NCBI GenBank assembly: GCA_902774725.1
Contig: CACYJP010000008.1
Location: forward strand, 1 to 35,406
Direction of reading: 5' to 3'
DNA length: 35,406 bases
Source: an uncultured Lachnospiraceae bacterium
GTDB taxonomy: Bacteria > Bacillota > Clostridia > Lachnospirales > Lachnospiraceae
The notes beneath the pieces were generated by a model, which saw only the letters and a program-made list of their open reading frames with translations, was not told the origin of the DNA and did no database searches. Position numbers and translations under genes: made by a program. Positions 15,300 to 23,730 of this stretch are shown piece by piece; position 1 is the first letter of the stretch; each line of letters opens with the position of its first letter.

Positions 15300-16520
15300 A
15301 TGAGAGTCTTTAACAAATCAGTTAAGTTGAATAATGTCTGTTATGATATCCGTGGCCCGGTTATGGATGAGGCTGCAAGAATGAGTGCGGCAGGTGAAGA
15401 AATCCTTAAGCTCAACATAGGAAATCCTGCACCGTTTGGATTTGAGGCTCCTCAGGAGCTGCTTGAGGTTATGAGAGATAACCTTCCGAAGACAGAAGGC
15501 TATTCAGACTCCAAAGGACTTCTCAGTGCAAGAGAAGCTATACTTGAGTATGACAGATCAAAGAATATTCCAAATGTTGATATAGATGATATATATACAG
15601 GAAACGGAGTCAGTGAGCTGATCACACTTTCGATGCAGGGACTCCTCGATTATGGTGACGAGATACTTGTTCCTTCGCCGGACTATCCGCTCTGGACAGC
15701 TTCAGTTACACTGGCTGGTGGTACAGCGGTTCATTACATCTGTGATGAACAGTCAGGATGGTATCCTGATATAAAGGATATAGAGAGAAAGATAACTCCG
15801 AGAACCAAGGGAATAGTTGTTATCAATCCAAACAATCCGACAGGTGCGCTTTACCCTGAGTCTCTTCTTATGGAGATCGTAAAGCTGGCTGAGATGCACG
15901 ACCTGATCATATTTGCGGATGAGATATATGACAGACTTGTTATGGATGGAAAGAAGCATGTTTCAATTGCCAGTCTTGCACCTAAATGTATGTGCATCAC
16001 ATTTAACGGTTTATCAAAGTCACATCTGATAGCGGGCTACAGAGTTGGATGGATGTCACTTTCGGGAGATAAGAAAAATGCGGCAGGTTATATAGAAGGT
16101 ATAAAGCTCCTTTCTTCAATGAGACTTTGTTCTAACGTTCCTGCACAGTCACTTATTGCTCCGGCACTAAAACTGCAGGATGAGACAAAAGCACTGGTGG
16201 AACCGGGCGGAAGAATATATGAGCAGAGAGAATGCATCGTAAATCTCATAAATGATATCCCGGGACTTTCAGTTGTAAAGCCGGAAGCTACATTTTACTG
16301 CTTCCCTAAGATTGATATAGATAAGTTTGATATAAAGGACGATGAGAGATTTGTCCTTGATATTCTTAAAAAGAAAAAGATACTGTTCACTCATGGTGGT
16401 GGTTTCCACTGGGAGGTTCCGGATCATTTCAGAATAGTATATCTGCCGAACAAGGATGTACTTGAGAAGGCGGCTGAGGAGATGAAGGACTTCCTGAAGG
16501 ATTATAAACAGGTTTGTTAG
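15300..16520 (+). CDS. alaA: AlaA-like class I/II aminotransferase
   Basis: Cytoplasmic PLP-dependent aminotransferase, fold type I, probably making alanine from pyruvate and glutamate. The PLP lysine is K240 in NGLSKSHLIAGYRVGW. Other markers are NPNNPTGA for the substrate/PLP pocket, the Asp of FADEIYDRL, and the distal Arg of HFRIVYLP for the substrate carboxylate. The stretch YIEGIKLLSSMRLCSNVPAQ strongly recalls E. coli AlaA (YfbQ), which supports the name, though specificity could differ. The length of 406 is normal. GAAGGTG precedes the ATG. It starts a long run of plus-strand genes without visible terminators; the next gene follows after 36 bp. Supply of alanine would fit the peptidoglycan-related genes downstream, but that is inference. 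Confidence 0.88.
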   Translation: MRVFNKSVKLNNVCYDIRGPVMDEAARMSAAGEEILKLNIGNPAPFGFEAPQELLEVMRDNLPKTEGYSDSKGLLSAREAILEYDRSKNIPNVDIDDIYTGNGVSELITLSMQGLLDYGDEILVPSPDYPLWTASVTLAGGTAVHYICDEQSGWYPDIKDIERKITPRTKGIVVINPNNPTGALYPESLLMEIVKLAEMHDLIIFADEIYDRLVMDGKKHVSIASLAPKCMCITFNGLSKSHLIAGYRVGWMSLSGDKKNAAGYIEGIKLLSSMRLCSNVPAQSLIAPALKLQDETKALVEPGGRIYEQRECIVNLINDIPGLSVVKPEATFYCFPKIDIDKFDIKDDERFVLDILKKKKILFTHGGGFHWEVPDHFRIVYLPNKDVLEKAAEEMKDFLKDYKQVC

Positions 16521-16556
16521 TAGCTGACGCAGTGGATTTGGATAAGGAGATTTTAG

Positions 16557-17297
16557 ATGGTAACAGCGATGCTTTTTGCGGGCGGAGTCGGAAGACGTAT
16601 GAAGTCAACTGATATGCCAAAGCAGTTTTTAAAGGTGGCGGGTAAGCCTATAATCATAAGGACAATGGAACACTTTGCAAAGCATAGTGAGGTCGATGAT
16701 ATAGTTATCGCCTGCAAGGAGGACTGGATAGATTATCTGAATGAACTGATTGAAAAATTCAATGTAAAAAAAGTCAGAGCGGTTATTCCGGGTGGTGAAA
16801 CCGGATATGAGTCTATTCATAACGGAGTAGTTGAGACTGCGAAGGTTGCAAAAAATCCGGACGATATAATACTTATTTGTGACGGAGTAAGACCGATGCT
16901 TTCAGAAAAGCTCATATCGAATTGTATCGAGCTTACGAGAAAGTATGGAACTGCAGTTCCTGTAACTCCTAGTATTGATTCGCTACTTTACAGCGAGGAT
17001 GGAGAAATCTGCAAAAAGAGCTATAAGAGAAGCTCTATGTATATAACACAGGCTCCTCAGGGCTACACAATGGAGAGGATACTCTGGGCTCATAGCGAGG
17101 CGGAAAAAAGAGGAATAACAAATCCTGTATCATCAAGCGAGCTGTTTATCGAGCTGGGTGAAGAGGTAAGACTTTTTATAGGAGAAAGAACCAACATTAA
17201 GGTTACAACTCCGGAGGACATGGACACTCTTAGAGCAAGCTTTTTCTATAAGCATTTCAGAATGTTTGCTGAGGAGGAACTTGGCCGCGAGGAGTAG
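16557..17297 (+). CDS. IspD/TarI-family cytidylyltransferase
   Basis: Transfers CMP from CTP to a phosphorylated polyol. The nucleotide-binding signature FAGGVGRRM with PKQF (residues 7-24), the CDGVRPM motif (about 108-114) and the C-terminal NIKVTTPEDM (substrate-side Lys and Thr) define the IspD/TarI family. It may make CDP-methylerythritol for isoprenoids (IspD) or CDP-ribitol or similar for surface polymers (TarI). The neighbouring NAD-dependent epimerase and lack of other isoprenoid genes lean toward a surface-polymer role, but the sequence does not decide it. GGAG lies 7 nt before the ATG; the gene is 36 bp after alaA and 102 bp before the epimerase gene. At 246 residues it is slightly longer than most IspD proteins. 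Confidence 0.85.
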   Translation: MVTAMLFAGGVGRRMKSTDMPKQFLKVAGKPIIIRTMEHFAKHSEVDDIVIACKEDWIDYLNELIEKFNVKKVRAVIPGGETGYESIHNGVVETAKVAKNPDDIILICDGVRPMLSEKLISNCIELTRKYGTAVPVTPSIDSLLYSEDGEICKKSYKRSSMYITQAPQGYTMERILWAHSEAEKRGITNPVSSSELFIELGEEVRLFIGERTNIKVTTPEDMDTLRASFFYKHFRMFAEEELGREE

Positions 17298-17399
17298 CAC
17301 TTTAGTAACGAATTGCCACAGGAGATTGCTGCAGAAAAAAACTATAGAACAAAAGAAAATGAATAATAGAAAAAGAATAATAGATTGAGGGATATATAG

Positions 17400-18491
17400 G
17401 TGAAAAACTACTCGGAGACAGAATACTCGGTTGAGGAAAATATAAAGGGACGACTTTTTGAGGATGTAAAGGAAATCACTTCTTACGATCCGGGCTGGGA
17501 TCAGCTGGATGGTAAAAAGATCCTGATAACAGGAGCGGGCGGCTTCATAAGCTTTTATCTGGTATCCTCACTTCTTCTCAGAAATGATACTAAGTCGGCA
17601 GGGATAACTGTTATCGGTCTTGTCAGGAACAAGAAGCGTGCTGAAGAAAAGTACGGAAAACTGGCAGAGAGAGAAGACCTTATGCTTGTTGAGCAGGATG
17701 TCTGCTCACATTTTGAAATAGAAGAAAAGGCTGACTATGTAATACATGCTGCCAGCCAGGCTTCTGCATGGCATTTTGAAAATGATCCTGTTGGAACAAT
17801 AAGAGCCAATCTTGTCGGAACAGATAATGCGCTTATGTATGCTAAAGAATCAGGTGCGGTATTTCTTCTTGTTTCCAGCCTTAAGGTTTATGGTGACGTT
17901 ACGAATGGCTCAAAGGAGCTTGTTGAGGAAACTCAGGGCTTTGTTGATCCTGATTCCTATAAGAATTGCTATGCTGTCGGAAAGAGGGCGGCAGAAACCC
18001 TATCGGCCAGCTATGCAAAGCAGTATGGTATGAGCATTAAGATAGTCAGACCAAGCTATATATATGGTGCAGCCAGCCTGGATGATGACAGAGTATGGGC
18101 TCAGTTTATTGCCAATATAGTTCGCGGAGAGAGCATCCTTCTTAAGAGTAGTGGTGCCCCATACAGGTCATTTTGTTATGTGACTGATACTGCCAGAGCC
18201 ATACTCAAGGTGCTTGTTTCAGGAGAGAACATGCAGCCTTATAATATATCCGGCGAGGCAGGAAATGTAACAATAAGAGGCTTTGCGAAAAAAGCAGTAG
18301 AAGCATTTCCTGAAAGAGGTCTTACTTTATCCTTTGCCAACAAGGAGGATGAGGCAGAACCGGTGCAGGATTATTCTAAGAAAACACCTGAGATAATGAA
18401 CCCTGAAAAGCTTGAAGCACTTGGTTGGAAAGCTGAGGTGGATATTTCGGAAGGAATAAAAAGGGCTGTTGCGATTTTAGAAGAAAAATGA
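17400..18491 (+). CDS. NAD-dependent epimerase/dehydratase (extended SDR)
   Basis: Extended short-chain dehydrogenase likely acting on a nucleotide-activated sugar or polyol. The Rossmann glycine motif is ITGAGGFIS (about residues 41-49), with Ser in place of the usual final Gly. The catalytic set is present: Ser in SSLKVYG, and Y191-x-x-x-K195 in CYAVGKRAAE. The loop IVRPSYIYGA is the usual SDR substrate region. An unusual N-terminal stretch of about 35 residues precedes the Rossmann strand. The start is GTG with GAGGG about 8 nt upstream. With the cytidylyltransferase before it, it may help make a CDP-linked precursor for a wall or capsule polymer; the substrate is unknown. The short gap to mltG (64 bp) has no terminator. 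Confidence 0.87.
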   Translation: MKNYSETEYSVEENIKGRLFEDVKEITSYDPGWDQLDGKKILITGAGGFISFYLVSSLLLRNDTKSAGITVIGLVRNKKRAEEKYGKLAEREDLMLVEQDVCSHFEIEEKADYVIHAASQASAWHFENDPVGTIRANLVGTDNALMYAKESGAVFLLVSSLKVYGDVTNGSKELVEETQGFVDPDSYKNCYAVGKRAAETLSASYAKQYGMSIKIVRPSYIYGAASLDDDRVWAQFIANIVRGESILLKSSGAPYRSFCYVTDTARAILKVLVSGENMQPYNISGEAGNVTIRGFAKKAVEAFPERGLTLSFANKEDEAEPVQDYSKKTPEIMNPEKLEALGWKAEVDISEGIKRAVAILEEK

Positions 18492-18555
18492 TAGTATATA
18501 TACGTAAAAGTGGGTAACTCTACGCTAATGATCATTTTGAGGAAGAATAAGTAAA

Positions 18556-19713
18556 ATGGTAAAACTGGTAAAGTTGATGATCGGCCTTACAGCTGCCTTT
18601 CTGCTGTTTATGGTTGTGTCCAATCATATAAGTGAATACAAGGCAGAGTATAACGATGAGCTTACAAGTACACATACAAAGCCGGGCGAAGAGGTTGAGG
18701 TAGAGATTCCCAAGAATGCATCGGTTAAAGAAATAGCAAAGATACTTCATAAAAAAGGCCTGATTAAGTTCGAGGGGGCCTTTGTTGAGCGTTTACAGAA
18801 CTCCAAATTTCGAGGCAGACTTCAGAGTGGTAAGTTTAAGCTTCACAAGGGTATGAATACTCTTGAGATGATGGAGGTAATGGCCAGTGAGGATGAGGAT
18901 AGCAAGAACAAAAAGCAGCTTGTTATTCCGGAGGGCTTCACGGTCGACCAGATAGCGGCGAAGTGTGAAGAAGAAGGTATCTGCACGAAGACAGAGTTTA
19001 TAAATGCAGTTAAGTCGGTTACGGCAAATGATTTTGAATATTTAGAGGATGTTCCATCGGGAGTTGATGTCAGATATAAGCTGGAGGGTTATCTCTTCCC
19101 TGCAACATATGATATCACCGATGAAACAACGGCTACTGATCTTGTAAGAATGATGCTTAATGCTTTCAAGGCTTATTACACAGATGAGATGAAGTCAAAG
19201 GCACTTGAAAGAGGAATGAGTTCTTACGAGGTTATTACTGTTGCCTCTATGATAGAAAGAGAAGCGAAAATAGACGAGGAAAGACCTAAGATTGCATCCG
19301 TTATTTATAACAGAATGCAGAAGGATATGCTCCTTCAGATCGACCCTACTGTTCTATATCCGCTGACAAATGGTATGTATAATCAGGAGAAGATGTCAAC
19401 AGATGATCTGGCACTCAATTCTCCTTACAACACCTATGTGTATAAGGGATACCCGGTAGGTCCTATATCCAATCCGGGAGTTGCGTGTATAAAGGCTGCG
19501 CTTTATCCTGACGACACATCATATCTGTATTACAGGATCGTAGATGAGGAGAAGGGTGAACATGCTTTCTCTGAGACCTACGAGGAACATGAGAATCAGT
19601 ACATCGGAGGTACTGATACTAACGGAGACGGAATACAGGATATAGACGAAAAGAGTATGTTCAAAAAGAAAAACAATGTTGAGGATGACGTCTGGAGCAA
19701 TGATACAGACTGA
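18556..19713 (+). CDS. mltG: Endolytic murein transglycosylase MltG with a Ca-loop-like tail
   Basis: Cuts nascent peptidoglycan strands at the outer face of the membrane and so sets glycan length. One N-terminal transmembrane helix (about residues 6-24) is followed by a LysM-like region (VEIPKNASVKEIAKILHKKGLI) and the YceG catalytic domain. The catalytic Glu is E234 in ASMIEREA; other hallmarks are SPYNTY, GPISNPG and the EGYLFPATY region. The C-terminal 35 residues are unusual: D354-T-N356-G-D358-G359...E365 matches an EF-hand or TSP3-like calcium loop, followed by a polar tail. GAGGAAG lies about 10 nt before the ATG. The gene directly precedes the FHA/kinase cluster (55-bp gap), hinting that the cluster acts on wall growth. 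Confidence 0.93.
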   Translation: MVKLVKLMIGLTAAFLLFMVVSNHISEYKAEYNDELTSTHTKPGEEVEVEIPKNASVKEIAKILHKKGLIKFEGAFVERLQNSKFRGRLQSGKFKLHKGMNTLEMMEVMASEDEDSKNKKQLVIPEGFTVDQIAAKCEEEGICTKTEFINAVKSVTANDFEYLEDVPSGVDVRYKLEGYLFPATYDITDETTATDLVRMMLNAFKAYYTDEMKSKALERGMSSYEVITVASMIEREAKIDEERPKIASVIYNRMQKDMLLQIDPTVLYPLTNGMYNQEKMSTDDLALNSPYNTYVYKGYPVGPISNPGVACIKAALYPDDTSYLYYRIVDEEKGEHAFSETYEEHENQYIGGTDTNGDGIQDIDEKSMFKKKNNVEDDVWSNDTD

Positions 19714-19768
19714 TCATAGAATCCAGAAAATACTGGAAATGCTTGCGTAACAGGAGGATGCACACAAA

Positions 19769-21388
19769 ATGAGAAGATTTATTTTTACAGCAAAGAATAT
19801 CGGACGCGAGAGATACCTTACATATATAATGGGCGAGGGTATGGAAGTCGACGAAGATGTTCTTGATTATTGTGAAGATAATGATATACCTGAGATACTT
19901 AATATCATATATGAAGAGGATGATGATTATGATTATCTCACATATGATGTTACAGGACGTACTACACTTGAGAAGTTTACTGAAGAAACAGTAAACAGAG
20001 AGAAGGTATTTACATTACTTAGAAATATATCACTTGCGATGATAAGTGTTAAGGAACATGCTATCCCGCTTTCTTACATTTTACTTAATAAGGGATTTAT
20101 GTATGTAGATCCTGATACACTCAGTGTGAAGTTCTTATATCTTCCTGTTGAAAGTGAGGCTTCGGTTTCTGCAGAGTTCAAGAGCTTTGTCAGACAGCTG
20201 ATGGCCGGAATGAAGTATGATGTTGAAGAGGATGTTTCATATGTTGGACAGCTTCTTACATATATTAACGGAGACTCGTTCAACCTCAGAGGACTCATCG
20301 GACTTACTGAAGCGATGATGCAGGATGCAGGAATGACTTATTCAGAGGAGTCAGGTATTGAGACTGAAGACGGCGCCGAGGTTGTTGATACAGCAACGAC
20401 AGAGGCTGACGCTGAGCAAGAAAAGGGTGCTATGGACTTCATGAGTGATCTGGGTAATGCGGATGATAAGCTGCCTGAGATCGGAGACGATGACGAGGAA
20501 GACATAGAGCTTGCAAATGCAGATACAACTGTTCTGACTTCGGAAGATGAAGCTGCTCCAGAGGAGGCTGCAGCAGAACCTGAGGCTGAAGAAGAAATCG
20601 CAGCCGAGGAAGAGGAAGCTGAAGAAGAGAGTGCTCCGGAGGAAGAGGAAGAAGAGCACAAGGTAGATGAAGAAGTTGAGGAGGTTCCTGTAAAGAAAAC
20701 AGCAACTCCTAAGAATATTGAAAGAGAGACTGAGCATACAGAAACTCTTGAGGACATCAAAGCGAAGCTTCAGGAACTTGCAGGAGCGGTTGATGGAAAG
20801 AATCCTCCACCAATGCCACCTAAGAAGGAGCCGGGAGCTAAGCCGGTACGTGTAAGCAGAGCGGCAATGCTTAAGGCTGCTGAAGAGGCAATCGAAGAAG
20901 AGGAAGCTGCAGCAGAGAATGTAGCAGAGGAAGAGACAGAGGCTGACACAAAGAAGAAGTCATCAAAGAAGGATGCAAAGAAGGAAGCCGAAAAGAAAGA
21001 AGCTGAAAAGAAGGAGCCTGAAAAGAAGGAACCTGAAAAGAAGGCAGAGGTTATTGATAACACAATCCTTGGAGCTACCGGAGCTATCAAGATCAATCCT
21101 TATCTCATAAGAGTAAACACAAAAGAGAGGATAATGATCAATAAGCCGGTATTCAAGATCGGTAAGGCAACCAGAGGTGTTGATTACAGAGTAAGTGGAA
21201 ACGGAGCTATCAGCCGTCAGCATGCGGTAATAATTCATAAGGGAGACTCTTACTACATAAAGGATAACAAGTCAACAAATCATACATATGTAAATGATGT
21301 CGAAATAGCTGATGAAGAGGAAGTATTACTCAAGGACAATGCTTCAATCAGACTTGGAGACGAAGACTTTACATTTAGACTTGGATAA
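19769..21388 (+). CDS. DUF6382-like/FHA protein 1, acidic linker
   Basis: Cytoplasmic phosphothreonine-reading protein. Residues 1-195 form a globular domain that resembles the one annotated DUF6382 in clostridial FHA proteins (from memory); its function is unknown. The linker (about 196-435) is low-complexity: first strongly acidic (Glu/Ala), then Lys/Glu repeats of the AEKKEPEKK type. Residues about 445-539 form an FHA domain with core strands, phosphothreonine-binding AISRQH and the STNHTYVN loop, where His replaces the usual Gly of NGT. A shared N-terminal domain and FHA tail make it a paralogue of the gene at 21469. AGGAGG precedes the ATG. It may bind phosphorylated T-x-V-L motifs encoded at 26672, which is inference. 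Confidence 0.85.
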   Translation: MRRFIFTAKNIGRERYLTYIMGEGMEVDEDVLDYCEDNDIPEILNIIYEEDDDYDYLTYDVTGRTTLEKFTEETVNREKVFTLLRNISLAMISVKEHAIPLSYILLNKGFMYVDPDTLSVKFLYLPVESEASVSAEFKSFVRQLMAGMKYDVEEDVSYVGQLLTYINGDSFNLRGLIGLTEAMMQDAGMTYSEESGIETEDGAEVVDTATTEADAEQEKGAMDFMSDLGNADDKLPEIGDDDEEDIELANADTTVLTSEDEAAPEEAAAEPEAEEEIAAEEEEAEEESAPEEEEEEHKVDEEVEEVPVKKTATPKNIERETEHTETLEDIKAKLQELAGAVDGKNPPPMPPKKEPGAKPVRVSRAAMLKAAEEAIEEEEAAAENVAEEETEADTKKKSSKKDAKKEAEKKEAEKKEPEKKEPEKKAEVIDNTILGATGAIKINPYLIRVNTKERIMINKPVFKIGKATRGVDYRVSGNGAISRQHAVIIHKGDSYYIKDNKSTNHTYVNDVEIADEEEVLLKDNASIRLGDEDFTFRLG

Positions 21389-21402
21389 GTAGAAATTAGA
21401 TG

Positions 21403-21428
21403 GTTCAGTGCATAAAAATGTACTGGAC
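21403..21428 (+). other. Intercistronic hairpin between the two FHA genes
   Basis: GTTCAGTGCAT (21403-21413) pairs with ATGTACTGGAC (21418-21428) over 11 bp, with two G-U pairs and an AAAA loop. No U tract follows, so this looks like an RNA processing or stability element rather than a terminator. Confidence 0.45.
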
Positions 21429-21468
21429 TATCTGTGGTTATTGAAAATAAACGAAAATGGGGGCAATT

Positions 21469-23730
21469 ATGGAAAAAAAGAACATAAGCTTTGAGACCAG
21501 AGGCAACAGCATAACGATGAGATATGAGCTGGCACCGTCAGAAGAACTCGACTCTACAGCACTTGAAAGACTGGATGAGAATATAGTCGAGATGACGGCT
21601 CCTATGAAGTTCAGCCAGGATGGAGATAAGAGGGTTGTGTATTCACTTATCCCATCTGCAACTCAGCTTTCATCGTTCTTGAAGCAGACTATGTCAAAGG
21701 GCGCTGTACTTACAATACTCAAGAATCTTATTACAGGAATGGATATTGGAAAATACAGTATACCTGTAAGCTATATCGTTAAGGATGTAGACTACATTTA
21801 CATAGATGAAAAGACTCTGGAGACATATGCTTATGTGATTCCGATAAAAAATCAGGCAATGGATGTTTCTGAGATTCCGGAATTCTTCAGAAGCGTTTTA
21901 TCACGTATGAAGTATCGTGAAGAAGACAAGGATAATTACGTTGCCAGACTCATAACAAATGTGAATTCAGATAGATTTTCACTCGCTGATTTCAACGTGA
22001 TGGTCAACGAGATGATGCTTGACGTTGCTGATATACCAATGGGCGGAATGCCTCAGACAGGAGTAAAGGTTGATAAGGCCGGAGTTCTGAGAAACAGAGC
22101 GGGTTCTATGCCAAGACCTCAGATGCCGATGGGTGGTCCAATGCCAATGGGCGGACAGATGCCAATGGGTGGACAGATGCCGATGGGACAGGTTCCACCG
22201 ATGGGACAGCCAATGCAGCCACAGCAGCCGATGCAGTCACAGCAACCGGTACAGCCACAGGCATCACAGCAGCCACAGCTTAGATTTGATCCAATGACCG
22301 GAAAGCCGATAGGTCAGGCACCACAGGCTCCAATGGGTCAGGTTCCACCAATGGGACAGGTACCACAGGGACAGCCGGTACAGCCTCAAGCACCACAGCA
22401 GCCACAGGTTAAGTTTGATCCAATGACCGGAAAGCCAATAGGTCAGGCGCCGGAAGCACCGAAGGCTCCAGAGATGCCAAAAGCATCTGAAGCACCGAAG
22501 GCACCAGAGATGCCAAAAGCATCTGAAACACCGAAGGCACCTGAGATGCCAAAAGCATCTGAAGCGCCGAAGGCTCCAGAGATGCCAAAAGCATCTGAAG
22601 CACCGAAGGCACCTGAGATGCCAAAAGCACCTGAAGCACCGAAGGCACCAGAGATGCCAAAAGTACCTGAAGCACCAAAGGCACCTGAGATGCCAAAGCC
22701 ACAGGCCCCAATGGGACAGGTTCCTCCGATGGGACAGGTACCACAGGGACAGCCAGTGCAGCCACAGCAGCCGGTACAGCCTCAAGCACCACAGCAGCCA
22801 GTGCAGCCACAGGCACCACAGAAGAAATTCGATCCTATGACAGGAAAACCTATAGATGAAGCACCAAAGGCACCGGAAGCTCCAAAGACTCCGGAGGCAC
22901 CAAAAACACCGGAAGCACCGAAGGCTCCAGAGATGCCAAAAGCATCTGAAGCACCGAAGGCACCGGAGATGCCAAAAGCACCTGAAGCAACAAAAGCGCC
23001 TGAGATGCCAAAGCCACAGGCACCAATGGGCCAGGTACCACCAATGGGTCAGGTTCCACAGGGACAGCCGGCACAGCCACAGCAGCCGGTACAGCCTCAA
23101 GCACCACAGCAGCCAGTGCAGCCTCAAGCACCACAGCAGCCACAGGTTAAGTTTGATCCAATGACCGGAAAGCCAATAGGTCAGGTACCACAGCAGCCAG
23201 TGCAGCCACAGGCACCACAGAAAAAATTCGATCCTATGACAGGAAAGCCTATAGATGAAGCGCCAAAGGCACCGGAAGCTCCAAAGACTCCAGAGACACC
23301 GGAGGCTCCAGAGGCACCAAAGGCACCGGAAGCACCAAAGGCTGAGGAAGCAGGGGACATGGTTTCTCTTGATACGATAATGCAGGAGGCAGAGGATAAT
23401 GCTCCTGAAGAGCCTAGCGTTCCTCGTCCACATTTTGTTCGTAAGAAGACCGGTGAGAAGATATATATAACCAAGGATGAATTCAAGATCGGAAAATCAA
23501 GAGTTCATGCTGATTATGCGATAGAGAATAATTCAGCTATAAGCAGGGTTCATGTAATTGTCATCAAGAGGAATGGGGTTAATTATCTGAAGGATAATGA
23601 TTCAACAAACGGAACCTTTGTTGATGGCGAAAAGCTTGAGCCGGGCAGAGAGGTTCTGCTTAAGGCAAATATGGAAGTTAAGTTCGGAGATGAAGACTTT
23701 ACATTTCTCCTAAGAGAAGGGAACAGATAA
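21469..23730 (+). CDS. DUF6382-like/FHA protein 2, proline-rich repeat linker
   Basis: Second phosphothreonine-reading protein. Residues 1-190 match the DUF6382-like domain of the previous gene in layout (compare LKNLITGMDIGKYSIPVSYI with its ISLAMISVKEHAIPLSYIL). A linker of about 420 residues follows, rich in Pro, Gln, Ala, Lys and Met; it holds PMGG repeats, many APKAPEMPKA units and five copies of FDPMTGKPI. The C-terminal FHA domain (about 655-753) is fully canonical: FKIGKSR, AISRVH and STNGTF. I start at ATG 21469, which has GGGGG 5-6 nt upstream; ATG 21457 has no ribosome binding site. The stop codon touches the next ATG (TAAATG), so the phosphatase is translationally coupled. The linker is probably disordered and may gather partners. 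Confidence 0.87.
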   Translation: MEKKNISFETRGNSITMRYELAPSEELDSTALERLDENIVEMTAPMKFSQDGDKRVVYSLIPSATQLSSFLKQTMSKGAVLTILKNLITGMDIGKYSIPVSYIVKDVDYIYIDEKTLETYAYVIPIKNQAMDVSEIPEFFRSVLSRMKYREEDKDNYVARLITNVNSDRFSLADFNVMVNEMMLDVADIPMGGMPQTGVKVDKAGVLRNRAGSMPRPQMPMGGPMPMGGQMPMGGQMPMGQVPPMGQPMQPQQPMQSQQPVQPQASQQPQLRFDPMTGKPIGQAPQAPMGQVPPMGQVPQGQPVQPQAPQQPQVKFDPMTGKPIGQAPEAPKAPEMPKASEAPKAPEMPKASETPKAPEMPKASEAPKAPEMPKASEAPKAPEMPKAPEAPKAPEMPKVPEAPKAPEMPKPQAPMGQVPPMGQVPQGQPVQPQQPVQPQAPQQPVQPQAPQKKFDPMTGKPIDEAPKAPEAPKTPEAPKTPEAPKAPEMPKASEAPKAPEMPKAPEATKAPEMPKPQAPMGQVPPMGQVPQGQPAQPQQPVQPQAPQQPVQPQAPQQPQVKFDPMTGKPIGQVPQQPVQPQAPQKKFDPMTGKPIDEAPKAPEAPKTPETPEAPEAPKAPEAPKAEEAGDMVSLDTIMQEAEDNAPEEPSVPRPHFVRKKTGEKIYITKDEFKIGKSRVHADYAIENNSAISRVHVIVIKRNGVNYLKDNDSTNGTFVDGEKLEPGREVLLKANMEVKFGDEDFTFLLREGNR
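22120..23345 (+). repeat. In-frame proline-rich tandem repeats inside FHA protein 2
   Basis: About 1.2 kb of direct repeats encode the linker. Identifiable units are PMGG, GQVPPMGQVPQGQP (three near-copies), EAPKAPEMPKAS (multiple tandem copies around 22450-22690, more near 22910-23010) and FDPMTGKPI with its preceding Lys or Arg at 22282, 22411, 22825, 23149 and 23224. DNA identity between copies is high, so length variation by slippage or recombination is likely. Confidence 0.9.

Noticed and set aside
20338..21096. Overlapping minus-strand frames rich in Ser, Ala and Phe opposite FHA protein 1
   Set aside because: They are the complement of the Glu/Ala/Lys-rich linker and have no start signals.
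22450..23250. Regular direct repeats resembling a CRISPR array
   Set aside because: Repeats are in frame, have no unique spacers of constant length, and encode APKAPEMPKA-type protein repeats; no cas genes are present.
22264..23433. Long minus-strand reading frame of 389 codons, rich in Trp, Leu, Cys and Arg, opposite the FHA repeat linker
   Set aside because: It is the mirror of a proline/glutamine repeat; its low-complexity composition, lack of a ribosome binding site and the clear FHA gene on the other strand mark it as a shadow.
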